A DNA stretch of 64,000 nucleotides from Lepisosteus oculatus (GCF_040954835.1 NW_027168257.1:588501-652500), one strand, 5' to 3'; positions 20,101-29,667 are shown, counted from the first letter of the stretch. The notes: generated from the letters alone by a model not told the origin. Translations and numbers: made by a program.

Positions 20101-20607
20101 AACTCGACTCGCTCCGCCTTATATCTTTCTAGCGTTCCCTGAAGCTTTTGAAACTTTGTCAGCTCGGACAAAGACAGTTCCAGCTGTTTAGCTAGATTTA
20201 AGGTGAAACTCGATAGGACCAGAACTGCGTTCACAGACACTCCTGTGTTAAGCTGGTTCGCTACCTTAGCTACTAAATCTACTTGCAGCTTCTCAATATC
20301 ATCAAAGTTCAACTTTTCGATACCACTCCAGTAACCAGGATTGTCGTCGCTAGAAATAGTACTTATAAGCGACTCCACTTCAGACATTTTAGCAGCCATT
20401 GTCATTACGTCAGAGAAACTTTAAGAGTATTACTTTTTTTTTTCTTTTTCCAAAATACAGTATGGAATCTAGACACCCGAGCAGATGGATTTCCAATCAG
20501 CACACGTTACACTAAACGCTAGAAAACAGGGGGATTTCTTTACGCAGTTATCAGCACACCCGGTATTCGCGTATAGAAGCCGCGGATTCTCATTTCATTC
20601 TAAACTC

Positions 20608-20625
20608 GCCCACCCAGGGACGCCA
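20608..20625 (-). other. Primer-binding site, tRNA-Asn
   Basis: 18 bp complementary to the 3' end of tRNA-Asn with CCA (plus strand GCCCACCCAGGGACGCCA), 5 bp inside the LTR edge. Confidence 0.85.
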
Positions 20626-20630
20626 TTAAA

Positions 20631-21453
20631 TGTAATGGTTTGATGGGTTTACTGAGACAATTATTAATTGTAGCAGTAATCACAAGGTTGTTTGTTGGGG
20701 CTTTTAGAAAATCAATCGTCAGAACAACTAACAACGCACACACAGAGGTTCAATACACTAGATACATTTATTAATATAAATTGTGCACCAAACATATACT
20801 AGTCTGCCTGGATACGAGTGGCAGACCTTACTGTGAGGGTTATCAATATACAAGGTATATAATCCCGAAGAGATGCAAACACAAAGAGATACACAACAGA
20901 GAATATATGTCAATATAAATCGTTCGGTTACCAAATCGCTAATCAGTGTTATTACCCACTGTTACTCTAAACTCGGAAGTAAATACATTACTCATGAATT
21001 AAATTGATAACAACTTGTGTTGAGGTACAATTAAATTCTCGAGACGCAATGTAGAACATGGGGTTTACTTATCCACTGTGTATGGATTTGGAATTTCCCG
21101 GCATGAACACCAAACCAGCTGACAGGCTCTGTTGCAGCCTCTGTTCCAGCGGTTGTCCAATGGGTGTTGTCCCGGCGTCCTCTGGCTACCGGCCAACCAG
21201 TCAAGGTGCAGCTCGGAGTAGGACGGGCGGAGGAATCTGACTGCGGCGCGCAGGGCAGTCGTTGCTCCGAGGGGATCTACCAGCAGTCCGGCTGGCTGAT
21301 AGAAAGTCTCTATGCACAGAGTGTGACCGCGAGTCCTCACAAGTCACTCTTGTGCCTGGGAAGAAGCTGGTTCGTTCCCGGTCCAGCACTGCTTCTGAAT
21401 AAGCTATTCAGGTTGTCGACGAGGGTCCAACTGTAGGGTCCAACTGTCCAACA
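20631..21453 (-). mobile_element. 5' LTR of fossil A
   Basis: 823 bp, TG...CA ends on the minus strand (TGTTGGACAGTTGG ... CCATTACA). It abuts spacer A sequence on one side and the primer site on the other. An AATAAA lies within an AT-rich 3' portion. It is homologous, with clear divergence, to the LTR at 36395-37962. Confidence 0.8.
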
Positions 21454-21691
21454 CAAACACAATCTGTGGCGTTTAGCGTGACATAGTCTTGCAGGCATCG
21501 TGCTGTCTCACTGCAATACTATACCGCTGGAGGAAACAGTCCATCTGGCCATGAAACTCATTTGAACGTCTAGCTACAGCAACTAACAATATCATGATTT
21601 ATTCAGGATGTGTGGAATCAGCACGTCCCGGAGACAGCTTCCGAAATTGTGAGCATTCTCTGGTGGTGTCCTGCAGGGCGCCTGTGGGCGT
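21454..21691 (-). repeat. Spacer A fragment with the empty L1 site
   Basis: tRNA-proximal part of spacer A. At 21652-21667 it holds a single AGCATTCTCTGGTGGT followed by GTCCTGCAGG, which is the pre-insertion state of the ORF1-only element. Confidence 0.85.
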
Positions 21692-21763
21692 GCGTTGGTG
21701 GTATAGTGGTGAGCATAGCTACCTTCCAAGCAGTTGACCCGCGTTCGATTCCCAGCCAACGCA
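21692..21763 (+). pseudogene. tRNA-Gly(TCC), decaying
   Basis: Same gene as 15098-15169. Substitutions break one anticodon-stem pair (GCTAC) and two T-stem pairs (CCGCG against CCCAG), and box B reads GCGTTCGATTC. Only TTT follows, so termination is also weaker. Anticodon still TCC. Probably non-functional, though a weak transcript cannot be excluded. Confidence 0.75.
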
Positions 21764-22606
21764 GTGGCGATTGGTTTCAAATGCTGTCATGAGCCTTGGA
21801 TTGTGACTAGCAAAGCGAAGCCTTTTGAAAGAGCTAAAGCACTGCAAAACGGAATTGAAGGAGAATCTTACAGGGGATTCTGAGCAGTGTCTGCATACAC
21901 GCAGTCCGATACGGGTGCTGAAAGCTTGAGCTACTCTCAATATCATGCTGCCTTTCCCCGGAGTAAATCTGTTACATTGAAAGAATGCTTCTGGCAGGTT
22001 CAAAAAGGGCCCCTTGTTAATTGGAGAAATCAATGATTTCGAATGAATTCTGTATGCGTTAAAAGACAGCTATACACAGAAAACATGCAGGACACTGCTC
22101 ATGATGTTTCCCGAGCCGAAACACAGTGCGTTTTTCCAAGCCATCTGACAAAGCCCGCCCACTGAAAACTGCAGCAGATCGTGTAAAGACGTTCAACTTT
22201 GTAACTACTGCACGCACAGGAAGCAGAATAAATTCCTCTTTTCAAACTGTCAAATGTTTGCTTTGCGAACGCTGCAGGACATCGCACAATCTCTTTTGAA
22301 TGGGGACAAACGATTTCTTATGGGGCGCAGTAAATACAGACGTTTAAAAAGCTCCACTCATGCCGACAATGCAGCATGAAGAAGCGCAACCTAACATTTG
22401 ACAGACAAAAGCCGGGCGCCGCTACGAGCAATATGAAATCAAACTGACAGCACACGGCGTTTCGCGCTGACTCAAAAGTGATCTCGACAGACGCTGTTCT
22501 CTGCATAACGCTGAAAGAGCTAAAGAGCGTTTCTGTTGAGACGTAACAAGCTCGTTTCTTTCTACCATGATGTCACCATGACCAAATCTGTCTTTAAACA
22601 CCTTGC
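21764..22606 (-). repeat. Spacer B (minus orientation), full length
   Basis: Complete spacer B between tRNA-Gly and U4. It gives the intact order of the unit and the empty site (22540-22555) for the 9.4-12.6 kb insertion. Confidence 0.85.
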
Positions 22607-22752
22607 TCAGTCTCTGACGAGACTGTCAAAAATTGCTTTCGCCGATTGTATTGCAAACCGGCGGAAGCGGGGTATTGGGAAAAGTTTTCAACTAGCAATA
22701 ATCGCGCCTCAGCTAAACCTCACAGGCTACGATACTGCCACTGCGCAAAGCT
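22607..22752 (-). ncRNA. RNU4: U4 snRNA variant, copy 3
   Basis: 146 nt, minus strand, same sequence type as copy 1 with hairpin AGTCTCGTCAGAGACT. It carries the same perfect 3' box (plus strand TCTGTCTTTAAAC at 22587-22599), and GCTGAGGC replaces GCCGAGGC in the 5' stem-loop. Its promoter side is cut only about 87 bp upstream at 22839, where U5-flank DNA begins. The distal promoter is therefore missing and expression is doubtful. Confidence 0.93.
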
Positions 22753-22839
22753 GACGGTTGCCAGGCAACCGCGGGGATCTTATGGAAATCGTTATCAATC
22801 GTCTCATGGCATGTCGTTGCTGTAACGCTTCATATTTGT

Positions 22840-22958
22840 GGCCGGACACTTCCCGCCCCCCAAAGAAAAGAGCGCCAATCAGACAGGCGGAGACCGAGGA
22901 CTCGCAGAGCAGACGGCCACAGTCGCCGTAATAAGAGCGATTGTGAGTGGTTTTGTTT
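22840..22958. other. U5 downstream flank
   Basis: Unique DNA between the spacer A break and the U5 3' box; no gene seen. Confidence 0.4.
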
Positions 22959-22971
22959 TCTCTCTTTGACC
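22959..22971 (-). terminator. snRNA 3' box of U5
   Basis: Minus strand GGTCAAAGAGAGA, 10 nt after the U5 3' end, fits the loose 3'-box consensus. Confidence 0.65.
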
Positions 22972-22980
22972 AGCCCAGCT

Positions 22981-23099
22981 GTGCCCCACCCGAAGGCAGG
23001 GAAGCACAAAAATTGTATGGAACTCATTCATGCTCCTCTCCATGGAAATCTTTAGTAAAAGGCAAAAGATTTGTACGAGATGAAGAGAAACCAGAGTGC
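22981..23099 (-). ncRNA. RNU5: U5 spliceosomal snRNA
   Basis: The minus strand reads CACTCTGGTTTCTCTTCATC, then the invariant loop I GCCTTTTAC (plus strand 23055-23063), which aligns exons in the spliceosome. TAAAGATTTCCATGGAGAGG follows, then the Sm site AATTTTTG (23007-23014) and a 3' terminal hairpin with a TTCG loop. About 119 nt, near the usual 116. Only about 135 bp of upstream DNA remains before a U1 fragment and a LINE, so a proximal promoter may survive but a distal element at the usual position would lie inside the LINE. It overlaps the artefactual upstream extension of the LINE ORF1 frame on the other strand. Confidence 0.92.
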
Positions 23100-23234
23100 G
23101 TGGCTGGACAGCTGCAGGAGCCCAGGCTGCCTTCAAGGCCTCTGCCCTGCCGGTCGTGGTTGGCAATGCACCTGGCCTTACAAACGAGCCAGTGGGGCCC
23201 GTTCAGCTCCGGGCTCATCGCCTGCGGCTCTCGG
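23100..23234 (-). promoter_or_regulatory. U5 upstream region (presumed proximal promoter)
   Basis: 135 bp between U5 and the U1 fragment. No octamer visible. Position alone suggests promoter function. Confidence 0.35.
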
Positions 23235-23263
23235 CTTACCTGGCAGGGGAGATACCTTGATCA
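23235..23263 (+). pseudogene. U1 snRNA fragment, nucleotides 4-32
   Basis: 29 bp identical to U1 nt 4-32 (CTTACCTGGCAGGGGAGATA, then CCTTGATCA), directly joined to the 5' end of the Tx1-clade LINE. U1 nt 1-3 are replaced by CGG and the upstream DNA is not the U1 promoter. Confidence 0.93.
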
Positions 23264-23330
23264 GCCTGTAGTTGGAGTAGTTGGATTGTTTTCTTGTTTT
23301 GTGGAAGCAGTGTTTGTTTTGCAGTTTGAG

Positions 23331-24758
23331 ATGGCAACCTTTGGATCCCGCAAGAATGCTGTACGTTTTGAGCTTTTGGATGACCTCTTCATGGATCGTA
23401 TGCAGTTCAGCAGAAAAGTGTTACAGAAGGAACTTGGCTTTGAACCTCGGCACTTGGATTTCATCTTCGCTCTCCCAGGTCAGAAAGCATTTGAGGTTGT
23501 TTTTGCTACCTATTCTCCGTTTGAACAATGTGTGGATGTGTTTGAGGCAAAAAGAGGGAAAGTTCCTGCCCTTGAGAAGATCAACTTGCAGCCTCTGACA
23601 CAGAGAGAGAGGAAAACGGTGCATGTTGTTATGTTCTCGGAACTGGCAAAGACGGAGGACATTCACACCTGGCTTAAGCAGTACTGCACCGTCCACCATG
23701 GAACTGAGGTTAGAGATGTTGACGGTATAAAAACAGGAGCAAGGAAATTCGAGGTTCGCTTGCTACCGGACAATGTCAATGGAGGCTTAAGGCACCTGCC
23801 CTCTACAATCCAGCTGGGCGCCTGCAATGGCTATGTTTTTTATGTGGGACAACCAAAGGTGTGTCGGCGCTGTGGTGCTGTGGGACACCTGGCATCGTCC
23901 TGCACTGTGAAATGCTGCAAGACCTGTGGCAAACAGGGACATTTAGCCTTTGACTGTTCAATGCTGCCAAAGTGCAATTTATGTGGCTCGGAAGGACACG
24001 TTTTTAAGAACTGCCCTCACACCTACGCCAATAAACTCAAAATGAGAAAGGATGAGGCAGTGCTTGTTTCAGCCAAACCGGCCCGAAAAGCCAAAGCAAA
24101 CAACAAGTCAAACAAAGAACCCTTGTTGGACAAAGAGTCTCAGCCTCCAGCCAGGATCAGTCCTGCTGTGGCTCCGGGGCCGGTGGAAGAGAAATCCACT
24201 ACGCCCCCACAACCGCAGACTGCACCAGACAAGCACGAGGGTTTGAAAACCCCCGAGAACAGCGAGGACCCCTCCCCCACTCCTGCTCCTCAGAACGAGG
24301 GCCAGTGTGGGGCCCCCAGGTGGAGCGGGTCCAGCGACGATACCCAGGATTCAGCGGAGCTGCTTTTCTCAGACTCTGCAAGTGCTACAGATGCCCTCCT
24401 CTCCTCCATCCAGTCCATCACGGAGGATCTGCAACAGCTGGTTGGTGAGGGGGAAGAGGAGACTGGTGCATCGGCTCCACCCCTTTCCCCTCAGTGCTCC
24501 CAGGAGCTGGACTTGAGGAAAAGGAAAAATGACTCTGTTTTCTCCCCGAGCGAGGAGGAAGGAGAGCATGGCGATGGGGACAGCTGGAACCCCTCCACCC
24601 CTCCTTCTACCCCCTTCCTTGAAATGGACTCCGTGAATGCTTTTACTGCTGCCACCCTGATGAAGGCTCATTCAGAGGATGGCTGGCAGGAAATTGGTAA
24701 GAAGAAAAAGAAAAAGAAGAAGGTAACTGGTGAGACCGAAGAGAAATGTGTTTTGTAA
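23331..24758 (+). CDS. LINE ORF1 protein, CCHC zinc-knuckle
   Basis: 475-aa nucleic-acid-binding protein of a Tx1-clade LINE, start chosen at the ATG of MATFGSRKNAVRF. The in-frame region upstream crosses the antisense U5 gene and is not LINE. An N-terminal domain spans residues 1-170. Three CCHC knuckles lie at about 178-191 (CRRCGAVGHLASSC), 196-209 (CKTCGKQGHLAFDC) and 215-228 (CNLCGSEGHVFKNC). A proline/serine/glutamate-rich low-complexity region follows to about 440, and a lysine-rich end (KKKKKKK) near 465. It would coat LINE RNA in the RNP. The frame is intact. It ends 26 bp before the likely ORF2 start, and its stop overlaps an alternative upstream ORF2 ATG. Confidence 0.9.
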   Translation: MATFGSRKNAVRFELLDDLFMDRMQFSRKVLQKELGFEPRHLDFIFALPGQKAFEVVFATYSPFEQCVDVFEAKRGKVPALEKINLQPLTQRERKTVHVVMFSELAKTEDIHTWLKQYCTVHHGTEVRDVDGIKTGARKFEVRLLPDNVNGGLRHLPSTIQLGACNGYVFYVGQPKVCRRCGAVGHLASSCTVKCCKTCGKQGHLAFDCSMLPKCNLCGSEGHVFKNCPHTYANKLKMRKDEAVLVSAKPARKAKANNKSNKEPLLDKESQPPARISPAVAPGPVEEKSTTPPQPQTAPDKHEGLKTPENSEDPSPTPAPQNEGQCGAPRWSGSSDDTQDSAELLFSDSASATDALLSSIQSITEDLQQLVGEGEEETGASAPPLSPQCSQELDLRKRKNDSVFSPSEEEGEHGDGDSWNPSTPPSTPFLEMDSVNAFTAATLMKAHSEDGWQEIGKKKKKKKKVTGETEEKCVL

Positions 24759-24784
24759 AGACTGGTTCCACTTTCTTATGTAAT

Positions 24785-27042
24785 ATGGCTCTAAACATAA
24801 TTTCTCTTAACACCAGAGGTATCAATGACAGAGTTAAATGCCAGTGTGTCTTTGATTACCTCCAGCAGAGAGAGGGAGATGTGTTGATGTTGCAGGAGTG
24901 TGCTTTAGCCTATCAAGAGAGGTATAAAAGCTTTGAAGATAGGTGGGATAAAGGGCCTTCTGTTTGGTCAGGGGACAATAACAACAGAGCCTCTGGCGTG
25001 GCCATTCTTTTCAAAGGATGGGCTTTCAAATTGAAAAGTATTCAGAGGGTCATAGATGGCAGGTTGCTGTGTGTGAATGTGGAATGGGGCACCGTTAACC
25101 TGCGGCTAATCAATGTGTATTGTCCTACTGACGTGGGAGGAAGGGTGGAGCTACTCAAGGCACTCTCTCCCCTATTGTTAAGTAACACAGACGTGATAGT
25201 GGGAGGGGATTTTAATTGTATCTTAGAGCACACAGACAGGCAGTCTAGCTCTCCGATAAAATTGGATTCCAGCTCACTGGCCCTGCAAAACTTAGTTCAA
25301 GACTTTAAACTCTCAGACACATATAGATGTATATATCCCACAACAGCAGGATATACATGGTCAGGGAGGAATAGCAGCTCCAGAATTGACTATTGCTTTG
25401 TCTCAGAGAGAGTGAAAGCTGTTGGGGTCACTCTTCAGCCTGTCTTCTTCTCAGATCATCAGGCTTTAGGGTGTAGAGTGGAACTCCAGGGCGGGACTGT
25501 CTTTGGCCCAGGCCTCTGGAAACTCAACACAAAGCTGCTAGAGAACGAGGGGGTAGTATCCCGCTACAAGGAGAAACTATCACAGTGGCTGTCCTTGCAG
25601 TGTCTGTACGGGTCAGTAGGAGAGTGGTGGGAGGAGGTGAAGATGAGGACAAAGGCCTTTTTCATGGCTGAGGGAAGGAAGGCTGCTGCCAGACGGAGAG
25701 GAGTGCTAGCCAGGAAACAGAGGCAGCTGCAGCGTCTCTACACGATGCTGCACAGTGGCTTCGATGTGCTCGAGGATATCACCCTTTTAAAAAAGGATAT
25801 CCGGAGCATAGCCGTTGAAAGTAGTCGAGGAGTGCTGTTAAGAAGCAGAGTGCAGTTCTTGGAAGAAAATAAGAAGTGTACTCGCTTCTTTTTCAGGAAA
25901 GTGGTAGGCTCCAAGTCTGTCATGGAAAGTGTAGTTGATGAGGAGGGACGAGAGAGAACAGAGCCGAGTGCTATCCTCTCCTGCACCGAGGCCTTCTACT
26001 CAAGACTGTGCAGCTCTACAGAGTTAAAGGATGAAGAAATTCATTTTTTTACCTCAAAGCTAGAAAACGTTTTGAGTGAAGAAGATAGGGAAGTACTTGA
26101 GAGGGATTTGACAGTAGAAGAGCTGAGACAGGCTATGGAGAGCTTACAGAAGGGGAAAACTCCGGGTGCTGACGGGCTCCCTAAAGAATTTTATTGCACC
26201 TTTTGGGATCTGCTTCAGGATCCGCTACAGCTCCTATTCGAGGAAAGCTATAAGACAGAATTGATGCCTGACTCCTTAAGAGAAGGCACTATCTCTCTCT
26301 TGTTTAAGAAAGGAGCAAAGAATGACATAAAGAACTGGAGACCCCTCAGCCTGTTAGGCGTGGACACTAAGATCCTGTCCAAAGCCCTTTTCCTGCGCCT
26401 ACAAAATGTAGTGGCCTCACTGGTAGGGAAAGAACAGACTTGTGGGATAGCAGGACGCCTGATGAGCGACAACCTGGCCTTGTTGAGGGATGTCTGTCTG
26501 TACTCTGAGGATCGCTCCCTCCCTCTGTGCATTTTAGGTGTAGACCTAGAAAAGGCCTTTGACCTCCTAAACCGGCAGTACTTTACATCGGTACTTGAGC
26601 ACATGAAGTTTGGCCCCATCATGAGAAAGTGGATTAACCTGCTGTACACAGGTAGCAACAGCAGAGTAATGGTTAATGGCAATAGATCACGCCCCTTTGA
26701 AGTCTGTTCAGGGGTGAGGCAGGGCTGCCCATTATCCCCCTTGTTATTCGTTTTGGCTATGGAGCCCTTAGCCTGTGCCTTGCGCCAGGATCAGGCCATT
26801 AATGGGATACCAGTGCCTGGAAGTGGGGGAGGAGAGGTAAAGACATCTCTATACATGGATGACGTCACCCTACTCCTCTCTGACAATGCCTCAATTAGCA
26901 GAGCTCTGCAGTGCTGTGATCGGTTCTCTTTGGCTTCCTCTGCAAAAATTAACACATCTAAGAGTGAGATTTTTTATCAGAACTGGAGGGAGCCAAAAGA
27001 AGGACATGATCTCAGGCTGCAAGAGAAGATAATTAATTTACA
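24785..27042 (+). CDS. LINE ORF2: APE endonuclease and reverse transcriptase, C-terminally truncated
   Basis: Start chosen at MALNIISLNTRGIN, the usual APE N terminus; an in-frame ATG at 24746 is possible. Endonuclease motifs in order: SLNTRG (N9), MLQECA (E38), GGDFNCIL, DYCFVSERV and SDHQALGC. RT motifs: GTISLLFKKG and NWRPLSLL, then GVDLEKAFD, GVRQGCPLSPLLF, and the catalytic LYMDDVTLLL. About 752 codons are LINE, against a typical 1200-1300 for the clade, so the thumb, the C-terminal cysteine motif and the 3' UTR are lost. The frame runs on to 27091 in foreign DNA. It cannot retrotranspose as it stands. Confidence 0.9.
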
Positions 27043-27716
27043 GGTGCCATTCCCCGGCATTGTGGCCATTGTCGGTGCTCACACGCGATAAGATAAGGCG
27101 GAGGAGAGCGGGGCATGCCCAGCGCCAGACATTCAAGGAGGGGGCAGTGTGAGGTGAGGTGAGGTGAGGTGAGGTGCGACACGCCGGAGCCCCGACGCAG
27201 CTAATGCAGAGCAACTGTTGGACTGGCATCGAAAGGACGTGTGCGCACGGAGCGAGCCTTCCCTGCGGCGGAGCGCGGGAACTTTCTCCCACCTCCCGCT
27301 GCAGGAGTTGTGTGCGCTGCAGCGGTGCCGAGAGAAAAGCACAGAAGGCAGCAGGCTCTGGAGAGCAGGTAAGAGACGGAGCCTTGTGGGCAGGCGAGCA
27401 GGCCCGTTTTTTGGAAATTGCTGAAAAGGTTTGTTCGGTGTGTGGCAGGCGCACGTCGCGAGCTTGCGTGGCGATCTGCCGGTCTGGAGTTATGCAAATG
27501 AGGCCGAATTGCATCCCGGGACATGCTGCGAATGCGCAATGGCGACTGCAGATGTGTAGGAAACGGCGCGCTCGTTTTCTCGTTTTGCCCACACTTTTGA
27601 GTGTTAGTGTGGCGTGTGAGTGTGCGAAAGAGTGGGCCCAGCAGGAGGCGGTGGCGTGCGGGGCGAGGAGGTGGCCTAGGCTGCGCAATTTGTGCTGTGG
27701 GTGCGGGCCTCTTGCA
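27043..27716 (+). promoter_or_regulatory. U1 upstream region without its U1 gene
   Basis: 27476-27716 duplicates window positions 1-241, including the octamer ATGCAAAT at 27492-27499. 27043-27475 is presumably the more distal flank. It contains a short GAGGT tandem run near 27150-27176. The match stops 16 bp before where U1 would start and is followed by a short AT-rich piece and spacer B. So this is a promoter cut away from its gene. Confidence 0.85.
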
Positions 27717-27761
27717 ACTTGGTTTATTTGGTTTATTTATGGTTCGCATAAATAAAACCGG

Positions 27762-28308
27762 AAAAGAGGAATTTATTCTGCTTCCTGTGCGTGCAGTAGT
27801 TACAAAGTTGAACGTCTTTACATGATCTGCTGCAGTTTTCAGTGGGTGGGCTTTGTCAAATGGCTTGGAAAAACGCACTGTGTTTCGGCTCGGGAAACAT
27901 CATGAGAAGTGTCCTGCATGTTTTCAGTGTATAGCTGTCTTTTAACGCATACAGAATTCATTCAAAATCATTGATTTCTCCAATTAACAAGGGTCCCTTA
28001 AAGGATGAGTCAAAGTAACGTCTAATCGGATTAGTTTCCTTTGAGCTGGTTCAGAGTTTGCTCAAGAGTTTACCTTTCACAGATGCGCAAAGAAGAATGT
28101 TGGGGGTGCATGCTTCAAGGCGCCTTACAGCTGTAGGGAGTGATTTGAGACGATTCGTGGCGTGTGCTCGTTCCCATATACCGTACGCCCCGGGGTGCAT
28201 TGCCAGGATGACGTACAATACTGCTTGGGCACGTAACGGCATTATATGCAAGTGCGGGACGTGAGGGTTTTCGTTTGTTCTTTTTGTTTTGCTCTGCTTT
28301 GCTTTGTT
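27762..28308 (+). repeat. Spacer B fragment joined to inverted S-flank
   Basis: 27762-28000 is spacer B in plus orientation. 28001-28308 is the S-flank. The whole is an inverted copy of about 8540-9110. Confidence 0.75.
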
Positions 28309-28645
28309 CCGTGGTCAAGAGGCGTAAGGTAAGTTGTAATCCAGGGAGTACACTGGTGGCAAACAGTCCAAGGTGAGAGGTGAGGTCCAAAGTCGAAAAG
28401 GCAGAAGGGGAGTCCAATATCCAGAATAAAAGAAGTAATGGAAAAAACGCCAGGTAGAGCTCTCAAGGAGTAGACTCAATACCAGCGGGAAGCAGGTAAA
28501 GATGGTAAAAATAGCACTGCGTACCGCACGGTGGAGTGTGTGCAGGTGGGTTAACTCGTGCGGCGGCGTTTGTTAATAATCACCCGCTGCTGGTGCTGAT
28601 TAGATTGCTTAAGAGTTGGTCTTAACTGCCTGGCGGTCATGACAA
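28309..28645 (-). mobile_element. LTR-like fragment, possible fossil solo LTR
   Basis: On the minus strand it begins TGTCATGACCGCCAGG and ends CCACGGAACA, and interrupts the S-flank. Its C/T-rich 3' half resembles Gypsy-type LTRs of fishes such as the one at 47145-47582. No clear target duplication, so boundaries are provisional. Confidence 0.35.
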
Positions 28646-29350
28646 GCTCCTCTTTAAGCTGTGGTTTAGTTTTGCATTCATGTGTTTCTAGAGCAGTTAT
28701 TTATGGGGGTGGGTGGGTCTTTCACAGAGGCTCAGGACAAATCCCCTGCATGAAAGTCTACTGTGTGCGTTCAAACAGTCACAGGTCAAGAGCCAGGCAG
28801 GAGGACAATGGACAGAAGAAGCAACAAACTAAAAATAAAAGAACGAATATGAAAAAGCCACCATCTTTTTCTTTTTGACATTTTCCGACTTTCATGCAAG
28901 CCAGGACAAAGTTGCTCGTAGCTACTTGTGGATTCAAATACTCTATCGAGTGCTTTGATGAGTTTTTGCAATTTGATTGTCGTCCTGTCAGCCTGTTTCT
29001 GTTTTTTTTTTTCAATCTAGGGATGGAAAGTATGAGGGAAATGATGGAGCAATCAATAACCGCTCCGGAAAAATGGCAGAAAGAAATGGTCCGTCACTAA
29101 GGACATTTGTGAAGCAGAGGAGTGACATCACCACAAAGGCGACACATTCTGCTGATGGTTTTGGTGAATAATGATTGAGGCGCGTTAAGAGAAAGGTAGC
29201 TGTGTCAGCATGCGTAGGCTGCAAAGGATCAAGCAAAGGTTTGCTCCATGCTGAAAAGAGAAGAAAAGAAGCACAACGTTTCGACTGTGGAGCCTTCTGC
29301 GCCATTTTCTTTAGCGGTGATGATGTTTACATTGGAAAAACTGAGACATG
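28646..29350. other. tRNA-Asn downstream flank
   Basis: No gene recognised. Contains the dispersed CGAAACGTTG tail at 29235-29305 in minus sense. A T-run at 28999-29010 is low complexity. Confidence 0.45.
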
Positions 29351-29424
29351 CGTCTCTGGGTGGGCTTGAACCACCAACCTTCCGATTAATAGCCGAATGC
29401 GCTAACCGATTGCACCACAGAGAC
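29351..29424 (-). tRNA. tRNA-Asn with ATT anticodon
   Basis: 74 nt on the minus strand: GTCTCTGTGGTGCAATCGG, anticodon loop CTATTAA (ATT where standard tRNA-Asn has GTT), T arm GGTGGTTCAAGCCCACC, 3' end CAGAGAC plus G. The acceptor, D, anticodon (with wobble pairs) and T arms pair, and a T5 stop lies 10 nt downstream. Probably transcribable. ATT would read AAT codons if A34 were modified to inosine. The fossil at 17166-21453 uses tRNA-Asn as primer. Confidence 0.88.
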
Positions 29425-29667
29425 TGACGGCCGCTTGAGCTCCCTACATTTGCAGGTTTATGGTCAAAGAAAACAATCACTTGCACTTCTTGCAGCCGGC
29501 AATCTTTTTCCACTGACAACCAAGAAATGGATTTCATCTTTCACAAGCTGTATGGATTTCTTCAAAAACAAGTTATTCCAGAAAGGAAATGAATTCTTGC
29601 ATTAAACTGAACCAAGCTGTACATGTTTGTCTGAAATGAGACATTCGGCACAACAAGACACGGAGAG

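Larger units (their letters stand above)
17166..21453 (-). mobile_element. Retrovirus-like LTR fossil A (5' LTR, gag, protease; truncated)
   Basis: Minus-strand element: 5' LTR, tRNA-Asn primer site, gag-like region (about 18600-20405) with a capsid-like segment and an arginine-rich basic tail instead of zinc knuckles, then a retroviral aspartic protease domain ([11 protein letters not shown]) and a second protease-like or spacer domain to 17166. RT, integrase, env and the 3' LTR are absent, because the element is cut where the R-block begins. Frames are long, but the element is broken: it is truncated and has a few breaks. Age cannot be set from LTR pairs; it is younger than the U4 unit, in whose spacer A it sits. 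A related piece lies at 34770-37962. Family unassigned; retrovirus-like (ERV) more likely than Ty3/Gypsy. Confidence 0.75.
23264..27042 (+). mobile_element. Tx1-clade LINE joined to U1 sequence, 3'-truncated
   Basis: Non-LTR retrotransposon of the L1 superfamily, Tx1 clade. It has a 67-bp 5' leader, ORF1 with three CCHC knuckles, and ORF2 with an APE endonuclease and reverse transcriptase. It ends abruptly at about 27042 after the RT domain, where U1-gene upstream DNA begins, so the ORF2 C terminus and 3' UTR are missing. Both frames are open, suggesting a recent insertion. Tx1-clade families are known to target multicopy RNA genes (Keno in U2, Mutsu in 5S). The U1 junction suggests U1 as target, but switching onto U1 RNA during insertion would give the same structure. 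Confidence 0.9.

Noticed and set aside
22947-23330. N-terminal extension of the LINE ORF1 frame upstream of MATFGS
   Set aside because: The extension crosses the antisense U5 gene and the U1 fragment, so it is open by chance. The conserved protein starts at 23331.
27043-27091. Last 16 residues of the ORF2 frame
   Set aside because: They are translated from U1 upstream DNA after the truncation point and are not LINE protein.
27174-27755. 193- and 225-codon frames on both strands over the U1 upstream region
   Set aside because: GC-rich promoter DNA gives long chance frames on both strands. The plus frame continues the one at 17-286, which is simply the U1 promoter.
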